From positions 124,001-188,000 of the forward strand of contig NZ_JAHXYR010000006.1 in NCBI RefSeq assembly GCF_019969845.1: a stretch of DNA of 64,000 bases. The letters are read 5' to 3'. Shown piece after piece: positions 45,512-53,811 of the stretch. Position numbers and translations under genes: made by a program. The notes under the pieces are model-generated. The model made no database searches. It was not told where the DNA came from and worked only from the letters and a program-made list of their open reading frames with translations. How positions within the stretch are numbered: position 1 is the stretch's first letter; each line of letters starts with the position of its first letter. The stretch comes from Sphingobacterium sp. GVS05A (GTDB taxonomy: Bacteria > Bacteroidota > Bacteroidia > Sphingobacteriales > Sphingobacteriaceae).

Positions 45512-46276
45512 ATGAATAGAATTGCGGAAATTAACGAATACATTGCTGCCGAACGCGAGGTATTATTGCAACACTCCTTGTATCCTAAAATCAAAACGAT
45601 CAAGAATCTACGTTCTTTTACCGAAGGGCATGTGTATGCCGTTTGGGATTTTATGTCTTTATTAAAAGCTTTGCAAATTAAATTGACCTGTACAACTTTG
45701 CCTTGGTTTGCAAGTGAGCATCCTTCGACACGCTATCTGATTAACGAAATTGTATTAGCGGAAGAATCCGATGAATATATCGATGGTCGCCGTTTGAGCC
45801 ATTTTGAAATGTATCTGGACGCAATGAGTGAAATGGGAGCAGACCTGCACCTGGTTAACAAGTTTATCGTGAACGCCAAGAAATCCAAAAGTATTTTTGA
45901 TGCCATTGCATTGACAACCTTGGATAAAAGGATCAAAGATTTTCTGAATTTTACTTTCGAATTGATCGAAGAAGGGGAGGTACATAAAATTGCTGCCGCT
46001 TTCACATTTGGTCGTGAGGATCTTATCCCGGGTATGTTTACCTCCATTTTGCAGGAGCTGAAAACCAACTTTCCTGAATCGAGCTTAGATAATTTTATCT
46101 ACTATTTCCAACGTCATATTGATTTGGACGGTGATGAGCATGGCCCTTTGGCAATGCAGATGATCGCCGATCTAGCCAAAGAGGATGATGAGAAGTGGGA
46201 AGAAATGAAAATAATAAGTAAACAGGCGCTTCAAAAGCGCATTGAACTCTGGAACGCAATAGAAGATTCCCTATAA
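45512..46276 (+). CDS. DUF3050 family protein (heme-oxygenase-like fold)
   Basis: 254 residues matching DUF3050 by its opening and core: LYPKIKTIKNLRSFTEGHVYAVWDFMSLLKAL, cited here in parts as FTEGHVYAVWDFMSLLK, then HFEMYLDAMSEMGAD and HIDLDGDEHGPLAMQM near the end. The conserved histidines suggest a di-metal or heme-oxygenase-like helical bundle. Members occur widely in bacteria without an assigned reaction. It stands alone, has a possible leaderless promoter, and ends within a hairpin at 46261. Confidence 0.85.
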   Translation: MNRIAEINEYIAAEREVLLQHSLYPKIKTIKNLRSFTEGHVYAVWDFMSLLKALQIKLTCTTLPWFASEHPSTRYLINEIVLAEESDEYIDGRRLSHFEMYLDAMSEMGADLHLVNKFIVNAKKSKSIFDAIALTTLDKRIKDFLNFTFELIEEGEVHKIAAAFTFGREDLIPGMFTSILQELKTNFPESSLDNFIYYFQRHIDLDGDEHGPLAMQMIADLAKEDDEKWEEMKIISKQALQKRIELWNAIEDSL

Positions 46277-46286
46277 GGAATCTTCT
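46261..46286 (+). terminator. Hairpin overlapping the DUF3050 stop codon
   Basis: AGAAGATTCC (46261-46270) and GGAATCTTCT (46277-46286) form a perfect 10-bp stem with the stop codon in its loop. Only a short T-containing sequence follows, so termination is likely but not certain. It also faces the convergent amidase-fusion gene. Confidence 0.6.
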
Positions 46287-46336
46287 ATTGTTTGGCTTCT
46301 TTGTAAAAAGAATTGATCTGATAATTTTACGGAAAA

Positions 46337-47806
46337 CTACTCCGACAGAGACGTTTTTAGGGCTTGGGTAAAAGCGCTGATAAATTGTGGATCCAATGTG
46401 TTGGAAAAGGTATTCATATTCCCTAAGCTGACAATGAGCGCTGGTATTTTTGCTCCCCGTAAGATCGCATGGCTATGGCTTTCAACCGGTTTCTGCGTGC
46501 TTAATCCTTGATTTTTTAAATTTGTTGTGAGACGGAACGCAAGTTCTCGGCTTTGATTCTGTATCTTGGGTAGTTCAGCAGCTTTTGGATATCGTAGGCC
46601 GATTGGCTGCTTGGCGTTTGAAGGATCAATGTCAAAATGAATAGAAATTAATGCGTCACCAGTAAAGGCCGCACGGTCTTTGAGCATCATAAATTCGTCT
46701 TTCGAATGGGTCAATACAACCTGAAAACCTTCTTTTTCAAGTTCATTTTGAATCATCTTACAAGCCTGTAAAGTGAGATCTTTCTCTTTGAGGCCCTTGC
46801 TGTTGGTGGCACCACTATCTTTGCCACCATGTCCCGGATCCAGAACAATGGTCTTTATGCCATTTTTAACAGCGCTAGTAGCGGAGATCTTTTCTTTCGG
46901 AGGATTAATAAAAGAAAAAGAGACAATTAACACGAATATACAAGGAACAAACAGCAGATACTGATAACCTTTCGTGCGTGGTGATAGATTTCGCATCAAC
47001 CTGTCGATGCGTTCTACCAATTCATTTTGGTTTTTTAAAATTCTACTTTGCATATAATCTAATTGTTGATTTTGTTGTGTCATATTCAGCAGGAAGCTCG
47101 CATAATCGGTCTTTCCATAGCATTCAGCCACCGCTATATCGACTTGAAACTCATGTAGGCGATGCAGTTCTTTCCGAACCCAATAAATGGCGGGGTTTAT
47201 CCAGAAGATGCAGCACATCAGCTCGATGTATAATTTGTCCCAGGCATGTCCTTTTAAAATATGCTGTGCCTCGTGGGCAAAGATGAGCTTGCCTTCGGGA
47301 TTTTCAAGTGCGCTTTTATCCATAATGATATAATGAAAGATCGAACAATTATTGAAGCGATTAAACGGCGGGATTACTTTAATTCCCTGATGCTCCTGAA
47401 AATCTATCTTCTTTAAACAGCATACGAGCTTTAAGCTGCGATAAACTAATCGTGTCAGAAAGAAGATGACGATCAATAAGTAAGCGTAAGCGAGTATTTT
47501 TTTTAACTCTATTCGGTCCCATAGATTGAGCTGTTCTTCGGGTTCGATCAAAAAAGGTGCATTGGAATAACCCAGCTGCTCTGGCGACTGTATTTCCTGA
47601 TTTGAATTTGTTTTGGAATCGATTAATTTGACATAATCAGTCTTAAATTTAAGAAGAGGAACCAGCGTACAAAAGCTCACCAACGCAATAAGCAAAAGCC
47701 GGTTCCAACGAAAAAATGAAAGCTGCCGAAAAGCCAGGACAAAGAGCGAGACTAAAATAAGTAAACTGATATTGGCCTCTATGCTATAGGAAAATAGGTT
47801 ATTCAT
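46337..47806 (-). CDS. BlaR1-like M56 metallopeptidase fused to an N-acetylmuramoyl-L-alanine amidase (Amidase_3) domain
   Basis: 489 residues from the ATG at 47806, which overlaps the BlaI stop by eight bases; the frame is open upstream but MNNLFSYSIEANISLLIL is the normal start. Three N-terminal membrane helices, an M56 zinc-peptidase site FAHEAQHILKGH (HExxH at about 178-182), then one more helix and an Amidase_3 domain (about 318-489). Zinc ligands are present (DPGHGG at 323-328, KEKDLTL, SIHFD), but the catalytic Glu normally seen in VELG/VETG is Ser in ALIVSLGNM (about 460). The amidase may thus bind muropeptides without cutting, a sensor for cell-wall damage that signals through M56 to BlaI. 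Confidence 0.85.
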   Translation of the reverse strand: MNNLFSYSIEANISLLILVSLFVLAFRQLSFFRWNRLLLIALVSFCTLVPLLKFKTDYVKLIDSKTNSNQEIQSPEQLGYSNAPFLIEPEEQLNLWDRIELKKILAYAYLLIVIFFLTRLVYRSLKLVCCLKKIDFQEHQGIKVIPPFNRFNNCSIFHYIIMDKSALENPEGKLIFAHEAQHILKGHAWDKLYIELMCCIFWINPAIYWVRKELHRLHEFQVDIAVAECYGKTDYASFLLNMTQQNQQLDYMQSRILKNQNELVERIDRLMRNLSPRTKGYQYLLFVPCIFVLIVSFSFINPPKEKISATSAVKNGIKTIVLDPGHGGKDSGATNSKGLKEKDLTLQACKMIQNELEKEGFQVVLTHSKDEFMMLKDRAAFTGDALISIHFDIDPSNAKQPIGLRYPKAAELPKIQNQSRELAFRLTTNLKNQGLSTQKPVESHSHAILRGAKIPALIVSLGNMNTFSNTLDPQFISAFTQALKTSLSE

Positions 47807-48170
47807 CTTCTTTACTTTTATTGATAATTTCCTTGATTTTCTCAATGTCTGTTTCGCTGATTTTTTGTTCCTTGACAATGAATGATACAAGATTTTCGAC
47901 AGAATCATCAAAATACTTGTTCATGACACGCGAAAAGAAAAACTTTCGGTATTGCATCTTGGAGATCAGCGGATAATATTGGTAAGTCTTTCCATAGGAA
48001 TTGAAACCCACATACCCTTTTTTCTCTAAAATCCGTACAATGGATGATATGGTATTATAAGGCGTTGTTTGTGTCGGATCCATATATTCAATAATATCTT
48101 TGACAAAAGCCTGCTTTAATTTCCATACAGCATGCATAACTTCTTCTTCTTTTTTTGTTAATTCTTCCAT
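47799..48170 (-). CDS. BlaI/MecI/CopY-family repressor
   Basis: 123 residues with the full winged-helix fold: LTKKEEEVMHAVWKLKQA at the start, TPYNTISSIVRILEKKGYVG (recognition helix and wing) and a C-terminal dimerisation helix pair ending NKSKEDE. In known systems an M56 receptor of the BlaR1 type triggers cleavage of this repressor. The two genes overlap (stop within the start of the M56 gene), so they are translated together. A 48-bp near-perfect palindrome in front of the gene is the obvious operator, giving autoregulation. Confidence 0.92.
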   Translation of the reverse strand: MEELTKKEEEVMHAVWKLKQAFVKDIIEYMDPTQTTPYNTISSIVRILEKKGYVGFNSYGKTYQYYPLISKMQYRKFFFSRVMNKYFDDSVENLVSFIVKEQKISETDIEKIKEIINKSKEDE

Positions 48171-48198
48171 AGTTATAAAGCTATAACTTATTTTTCAG

Positions 48199-48246
48199 TT
48201 AATCAACTTGTTTTTCAGTTTTAAAACTGAAAAATAAGTTGATTAA
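48199..48246. promoter_or_regulatory. 48-bp palindromic operator of the BlaI-like repressor
   Basis: The two 24-base halves (48199-48222 and 48223-48246) are reverse complements except at one position. The core arms are CAGTTTT/AAAACTG and the outer arms TTAATCAACTT/AAGTTGATTAA. A further direct copy of the half-site TTTTTCAGTT lies at 48191-48200. The site is 28 bases from the BlaI start and about 160 bases before the efflux operon on the other strand, so it could influence both. Confidence 0.8.
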
Positions 48247-48404
48247 CTATAATGTATTGATTATTAGTGATTTTATTTTTTCAATAGGTAGTCGGCCACC
48301 GCCTGATAAGCGGGTAGGGAGTATCCATCGTTGGCTGAATTAGATGCCAGGGGATGAGAGGATTTTTGGCAGATTTTGTCCTTTTGTGGAAAATTGATCA
48401 AAAA

Positions 48405-49817
48405 ATGTCTTTTTTACATAACATATTGGCGTTTGTGAAGAAATTCATTTTCCAATTAGTGTCTAAGTTTGCAACGCAAAAAAATAACAGAAAGACATTG
48501 AACTTTTTTTCGCCGTATTGGGCAAAAGCAATGGGCACCATCGTGGTACTTGTATGCTCGGTTTTAGAAACGCAGGCCCAGGACTCGCTACGCACCTCAC
48601 TCGCTGATCTGATCAGTAAGTCGTTGCAAAACAGTAAGTATATCGAACAGTCGCATTTGCAATTACAGGAAAAAGGAATAGCCCTGCGGCAGCAACGGAT
48701 GGAATTGCTACCGAAAATCAGTGTCAGGGCTTCCGCCAGTTATGCGAGCAATATGCCGGTCTACGATCGGGGAATATTTGCCAAACCATCACAACACGAT
48801 GTTATCCATTACCTGTATGATACCGGACTCGATTTCTACCTGAACCTCTACAACGGCCATCGGGATCTTATGAAAATCGAATCAAAAAAGCTCGAAATGG
48901 AACTGGCCAACATTGATTGGAAAAGCTCCACGGCACAGATTAAGCTGGAGATCTGTAACTTGTTTCTGGATCTGGATTTAGCCTATCGCAACAAATTGCT
49001 GATCGAGCAGGATATCAAAGATCAGCGGACACAATTGAAAGAGATCGAACACCGTTATACAGCCGGTGTTGTGCTGCATAGCGATGTCTTAAGGATTTCT
49101 CTCGAATTGTCCAAGCGCGAACTGCTTTTGGTACAGATCGCTAATGATATCAAGATCATCAACCAAAAATTGCAGCTGATTGCCGATATACGACAGGAAA
49201 TTATCCCGATGTGTGCCACGATGGAAAGTCATCCGCTGAACTATGCGGAAATCGTTGCCGTTGCCAAACATCAAGCTTTTGTACTGTTGAAATCCGAACA
49301 GGAAGTTGCGTTGAAAAAACTGAGTATCAAACAGGCGAAGTCAAACTACCTGCCCGAACTAGGCCTGACCAATACATTTACTTTTGCGAATCCACAGGTA
49401 TTTCTCTATCCATATAATGCGAGCTGGTACAACTTAAATATCGTAGGACTTAAATTGAACATCCCAATATCCGCATTGTACCTCAATAAAAATATTGTCC
49501 GGGGAGCGCAGGTTGCTTTGAAGCGAGAGGAGGTCAAACATCATCATGAGGAGGAAGTGGTGGAAAATGAACTGCTACAAGCCTATCTAGATTATAACCT
49601 CGCACTGGAACAAGGAGCGGTCTGCCAAAAAAATCTGGCCCTTGCCAACGAAAATGCCCGTATTATAAAAAATAGGTATTTCAGGTCTTCGGCACTGATT
49701 ACGGATCTATTGGATGCAGATATGCAATGCCTCAAGACAAACTTTGATCTGGAATCCGCCCGGATCGCGATACAGAAACATTATTATTTTATTGAATTTT
49801 TGAAGGGTACTATCTAA
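48405..49817 (+). CDS. TolC-family outer-membrane efflux protein
   Basis: About 470 residues from ATG 48405; the frame is open to ATG 48354, and ATG 48531 would begin directly at the hydrophobic part of the signal peptide (GTIVVLVCSVLETQAQD). The mature protein is built of long helical hairpins typical of outer-membrane efflux proteins: SLQNSKYIEQSHLQLQEKG, QRMELLPKISVRASASYAS, KQAKSNYLPELGLTNTFTF and a coiled-coil repeat near the end. Its last codon overlaps the ATG of the membrane-fusion gene, so the three efflux genes are one operon. Confidence 0.88.
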   Translation: MSFLHNILAFVKKFIFQLVSKFATQKNNRKTLNFFSPYWAKAMGTIVVLVCSVLETQAQDSLRTSLADLISKSLQNSKYIEQSHLQLQEKGIALRQQRMELLPKISVRASASYASNMPVYDRGIFAKPSQHDVIHYLYDTGLDFYLNLYNGHRDLMKIESKKLEMELANIDWKSSTAQIKLEICNLFLDLDLAYRNKLLIEQDIKDQRTQLKEIEHRYTAGVVLHSDVLRISLELSKRELLLVQIANDIKIINQKLQLIADIRQEIIPMCATMESHPLNYAEIVAVAKHQAFVLLKSEQEVALKKLSIKQAKSNYLPELGLTNTFTFANPQVFLYPYNASWYNLNIVGLKLNIPISALYLNKNIVRGAQVALKREEVKHHHEEEVVENELLQAYLDYNLALEQGAVCQKNLALANENARIIKNRYFRSSALITDLLDADMQCLKTNFDLESARIAIQKHYYFIEFLKGTI

Positions 49818-50875
49818 TGAAACCTAAATCAGGCCGGTCAATGACCGATGTACAATTGACCAGAATCACCAATTGGTTGGCTGGGATTGCTTTGTTGGCA
49901 CTTTTACTATGGGGTGGAAGGATACTCTGGCTGCGCATCCGGTATACCTATACCAATGATGCACAAGTGACCCAGTATATTAATCCCATTATCTCCCGTG
50001 TGGGTGGTTACATTGTTTCGGTTCACTTTAAAGATCATCAATCGGTCAAGCGGGGCGACACTTTACTGCTGATCGACAACCGGGAGTACAAATATGAAGC
50101 TGAGCAAGCTTCGGCTTCGATAAACAAAGAAAATGCGGAAATCAGTGTGCTGGGCAGCCAAAAGGAAATATTGCAGGCCGAACATGAATCGTTGGAAAAA
50201 TCCATTGCTGCTGCCGAAGCGCGGATGACGAAGCAGCAACTGGAATACGATCGCTATAAATTTCTGTTTGATGAAAAATCTGCTACGGCGCAACAACTGG
50301 AAGACATAAAAGCCACACTGGAGGTGTACAAAAGTGAACTTGCAGCATTGCAGCATAAGTTGGAGGCATCGTGGGATCGGGTGAATGATGTTGATGTGAA
50401 AAAAGGGGTAATCAATGCGGAGAAAGAACGGTTGTCAGCTGCAGCAAACCGAAAGCATCTTGATGTAGGATATACCGTAATCCGGGCTCCCTATGATGGT
50501 CGGGTAGGGAAACGTAGCATTGAAAAAGGACAGATGGTAAATCCGGGCGAGGTGTTGGGATTTATTGTCAATGCAGAAACACCAACTTGGGTGACAGCCA
50601 ACTTTAAGGAAACGCAATTGCGTTATCTCAACCTTGGCGGGCGTGTAGAGGTTGTTGCGGATGCCTACCCGGATGAAACATTCTATGGAAAGATAATTTC
50701 TATTTCGCCAGCAACAGGATCTTCTTTTTCATTGCTTCCACCGGACAATGCGACCGGTAATTTTGTGAAGATCGTACAGCGTGTTCCTGTTCGTATCGAA
50801 CTGGATCGGAGTCAGGGAGCTGCAAAATTACTCTCAGGAATGAATGTCAATGTTTCGGTCTCAAAAAATCAATAA
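49817..50875 (+). CDS. HlyD/EmrA-family membrane-fusion protein
   Basis: 352 residues. One N-terminal membrane helix (LAGIALLALLLWGGRIL), biotinyl-lipoyl halves (TYTNDAQVTQYINPIISRVGG; GYTVIRAPYDGRVGKRSIEKG), a coiled-coil hairpin between them (about 90-200) and a beta-barrel with GRVEVVADAYPDETFYGKI. The opening YTYTNDAQVTQ is characteristic of EmrA-type adaptors that work with major-facilitator pumps. It starts on the TolC stop codon and is followed two bases later by the transporter. Confidence 0.93.
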   Translation: MKPKSGRSMTDVQLTRITNWLAGIALLALLLWGGRILWLRIRYTYTNDAQVTQYINPIISRVGGYIVSVHFKDHQSVKRGDTLLLIDNREYKYEAEQASASINKENAEISVLGSQKEILQAEHESLEKSIAAAEARMTKQQLEYDRYKFLFDEKSATAQQLEDIKATLEVYKSELAALQHKLEASWDRVNDVDVKKGVINAEKERLSAAANRKHLDVGYTVIRAPYDGRVGKRSIEKGQMVNPGEVLGFIVNAETPTWVTANFKETQLRYLNLGGRVEVVADAYPDETFYGKIISISPATGSSFSLLPPDNATGNFVKIVQRVPVRIELDRSQGAAKLLSGMNVNVSVSKNQ

Positions 50876-50877
50876 TA

Positions 50878-52455
50878 GTGAAAGGGATCTTCAAAGACTG
50901 GGTACCCGAATGGTTGATTAAGCTGATTTTATTCAGCGGATTGATGCCAAGCATGGTCTTGTTTTTTCTGCCCGGTGCCAATGTCAATGTCACCGCGGGG
51001 TTCTACGGTGCACAGCCTAGTGATGTACAGTTCCTCATTATTCTTTTCTACGCGGGATTTGTCGGATTCTATGTCCTGGAACGTCGCTTTTTTCAGTATT
51101 TCCCGGTCAAGCAGTACTACGTCATTTTCAATCTCTTACAGCTGCTCAATTGTTACCTGATGTATCGCATTAACGAGATCAGTTGGATATATGGCTTACG
51201 CTTTTTTCAAGGTATGCTGTTCGCATCGGCTGTCAACCTCTCTATATCCATGATATTTTCCCGACTGAAAACCGAAAGGGCAAAGGAGGGAAGTTATGCG
51301 ATTTTTTTTGGTATGCTGCTCTGTAGCTCGCCTTTCAATACGTTTGTGACGGCGGAATTTATTGATTCATTTAACTTTGATGAACTTTACCTGTATGCTG
51401 CCTTATCTTTTGTACCGGGGCTACTACTGATCATCGTCACAATGAAACCCATCCGGCATAATCGACCGTACCCTTTATTTTCCCTGGACTGGGCCAGTTT
51501 TATCCTCTACAGTTTCATTGTTATAAGTTTCGGTTATCTGATGGTCTACGGACAGGAACTTTATTGGTTTTCGGATACCTCCATGCTGACCGTACTGATC
51601 GGTGGAATTTTATGTCTGGGCCTGTTTATTTTGAGGCAGAAAGCAATCAAACGTGTTTATATTGAGCTGTCCATCTTTGGAAATAGAAAATTCCTGTTCG
51701 GAATCTTGGTCTTGTATATGATGTATATCGAACGGTTTTCGTTGGCGATTTCCAATCAGTATTTTCTACAGGTCATCCGCCTGGATCCCATTCACCTGTC
51801 CTATATCCAATGGTTTAATATCCTCGGGATTGTATGTGGTGTCATGTTATCCTTCTACTGGTTATTAAAACGGCGCACAGTGAAATGGATCTGGATTGTT
51901 GGCTATTGTTGTCTGTTGGCCTTTCATCAATATATGTTTTTTTCATTTGAAAGTGAGGGCAATGAAGATCACTTCTGGTTGCCTTTGGTATTGCATGGGC
52001 TGGGTGTTGGTCTGATTATGGTACCGACAATCTTATTTGTGATTGCCAGTGTACGCCCTCATTTGGGAGCTTCAGCGGCGGCAGCTTGTTTGGCCGTCCG
52101 TTACTTGGGCTATACCAGTAGTATCGGTCTGCAGAATTTCTTTAAATTATTTGAACATGCCCAGCACCGGGAGGTTTTTAGGGACCAACTGCAGTCAAGC
52201 AATCTGATATTTGAAGACTATATTCAGCGGGAATCTCACAGGGTATTGCAACATGGATTGCAGTACAAGGAGCATGCCGCGGGATTGAAGCTCATCAGCG
52301 AGCGGGTTAATATACAGTCTTTCGTCCGGTATGGCATGGACTACTATGAAATGATGTCCATAATCAGTATCAGCATCTTGCTGCTGATACTGATTTCTCC
52401 TTCCTTGAAAAGCATGTATAAGAAGCTTAAAAAGAATCAGATTTCACCGGTATAA
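50878..52455 (+). CDS. EmrB/DHA2-like major-facilitator transporter
   Basis: 525 residues with about 14 membrane segments, starting at a GTG two bases after the EmrA-like stop. It lacks a well-preserved DHA2 motif A, so it is a divergent member, but the operon with TolC and an EmrA adaptor and the 14-helix pattern fit this group. Hydrophobic core blocks include FQGMLFASAVNLSISMIFSRL and GLGVGLIMVPTILFVIASVRP. Export of drugs or other small toxic molecules is likely. The gene converges on the metal-efflux operon with a five-base gap, and no terminator stem is evident between them. Confidence 0.82.
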   Translation: MKGIFKDWVPEWLIKLILFSGLMPSMVLFFLPGANVNVTAGFYGAQPSDVQFLIILFYAGFVGFYVLERRFFQYFPVKQYYVIFNLLQLLNCYLMYRINEISWIYGLRFFQGMLFASAVNLSISMIFSRLKTERAKEGSYAIFFGMLLCSSPFNTFVTAEFIDSFNFDELYLYAALSFVPGLLLIIVTMKPIRHNRPYPLFSLDWASFILYSFIVISFGYLMVYGQELYWFSDTSMLTVLIGGILCLGLFILRQKAIKRVYIELSIFGNRKFLFGILVLYMMYIERFSLAISNQYFLQVIRLDPIHLSYIQWFNILGIVCGVMLSFYWLLKRRTVKWIWIVGYCCLLAFHQYMFFSFESEGNEDHFWLPLVLHGLGVGLIMVPTILFVIASVRPHLGASAAAACLAVRYLGYTSSIGLQNFFKLFEHAQHREVFRDQLQSSNLIFEDYIQRESHRVLQHGLQYKEHAAGLKLISERVNIQSFVRYGMDYYEMMSIISISILLLILISPSLKSMYKKLKKNQISPV

Positions 52456-52460
52456 CGGTG

Positions 52461-53744
52461 TCACAATTGATCAATATCCCAAATGGCTGCGGCACGTTGT
52501 AATTCCACCAATGCGACCGCATAATTGTAGCGCGCTTCATTGTAAGCAAGTTGGGTATCATTGTAGGAGCGTTGTGCGTTGATCACTTCCAGCAGGGCGG
52601 TTTCGCCCCGATTGTAACTGTAGATCTTTCCTTCCAGGATTGCTTTTGCTTCGAGCAGCATGGTATTATTAAATTGCAGTACTTGTTTTTGAGTGGCTTT
52701 ATATTGCATATAAGCTTGATTCACCTCATTCTGGATGCGTAATGCTGCATCTTGATAGATCAATTCGTCTTGCTCAATTTTGAACTGAGCAGATTTCAGC
52801 TCCCCTTTATTAAAATTGGAAAATTTCAGTGGTATGGCTAAGCCGGCATTGATGGCGTTAAACTGTGGTGTCGGTGCGGTTTCATTTCTGGCCTCACCAT
52901 TGTAGGTAAAGCCGATGGAAATACCTAGATCTAACACACGGTTTGCCTTTGCCAGCTGGAGCAGACTATGGGAGAGCTGTTTGTTTTGTAGTGCAGCCTT
53001 AAGATCAGCACGCTCTCGTACTGCGGTTGACAGCAATGTACTTAATGAAAAGTTGCGATCAAAAGAAACATCAGATCCTTGTGGTAGCCAAAGAACCGGG
53101 CCCTTATCTCCCATAAGCAGTGATAACCCCGCTAGGGAGGAATTGGCTGCCGCTTCGGCTGCCGATAGCGTATTGCGCATATGGGCGGCTTCCAATTTTG
53201 ATTGTCGGTAGTCAATTTGTGGAATAGCGCCCAGTTGATAAAGTATACTGTCTGAGCTGGCGAGCTGAGCGAGTTGTTGATAGGAACTGCGATAGGTTGC
53301 TACCAGTTGCTGGTTGTACCTTGCTGATAAAAAAGCAAGGGTAGCATCGGCACGTAGATTTCGGAAATAGTCTCCGAATAGGAGACGCGTGGTTTCGGCC
53401 TCATCCTTTGCAACCTGGCGACGTGCCTGCCGTTTTGCCCCCAATTCTACCGTCCAGCTCAATCCAGCGGTATAACCGCGGCCGAGTTGTTTGCTTCTTT
53501 CGCTATTGTCAAAGAGCCCTACGGTGAATTCAGGATCGGGGAAGATACCGGCACTGATGATATTCGCCTCAGCGATTGAAAGGTTGAACTTTTCAGCAGC
53601 GTAACCGAGGTTGTTCTTCCCAACTTGGGCGATAAAGTTGCTGTAATCCAGTTTTTTTTGTACAAAAGTTGAATCTATCGTTTGTGCCGCCACATTTCCA
53701 AGTGGAAGTATAAGGAAAAGAAGAAGTTTGATCAGTGTTTTCAT
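52461..53744 (-). CDS. TolC/CzcC-family outer-membrane protein of a metal efflux system
   Basis: 427 residues with a signal peptide ending near NVAAQT. Outer-membrane efflux architecture: KFNLSIAEANIISAGIFPDPE in the first repeat (the usual NPxL-like entry), AGLSWTVELGAKRQARR, and in the second repeat NAGLAIPLKFSNFNKGELKSA followed by YSYNRGETALLEVINAQRSY, a hallmark of CzcC proteins. Last gene of the czc-like operon; a hairpin lies between it and the RND gene. Confidence 0.9.
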   Translation of the reverse strand: MKTLIKLLLFLILPLGNVAAQTIDSTFVQKKLDYSNFIAQVGKNNLGYAAEKFNLSIAEANIISAGIFPDPEFTVGLFDNSERSKQLGRGYTAGLSWTVELGAKRQARRQVAKDEAETTRLLFGDYFRNLRADATLAFLSARYNQQLVATYRSSYQQLAQLASSDSILYQLGAIPQIDYRQSKLEAAHMRNTLSAAEAAANSSLAGLSLLMGDKGPVLWLPQGSDVSFDRNFSLSTLLSTAVRERADLKAALQNKQLSHSLLQLAKANRVLDLGISIGFTYNGEARNETAPTPQFNAINAGLAIPLKFSNFNKGELKSAQFKIEQDELIYQDAALRIQNEVNQAYMQYKATQKQVLQFNNTMLLEAKAILEGKIYSYNRGETALLEVINAQRSYNDTQLAYNEARYNYAVALVELQRAAAIWDIDQL

Positions 53745-53765
53745 CGGAATTTTATTTTAGTCCTT

Positions 53766-53796
53766 CTGATTAAAGCAGCTGTACTGCTTTAATCAG
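53766..53796 (-). other. Perfect 13-bp hairpin between the RND and TolC genes
   Basis: CTGATTAAAGCAG (53766-53778) and CTGCTTTAATCAG (53784-53796) flank a five-base loop. There is no T-run on the transcribed strand, so an mRNA-processing or stabilising structure that sets lower expression of the outer-membrane gene is more likely than full termination. Confidence 0.6.
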
Positions 53797-53811
53797 AGTG
53801 CGGTTTTGATT

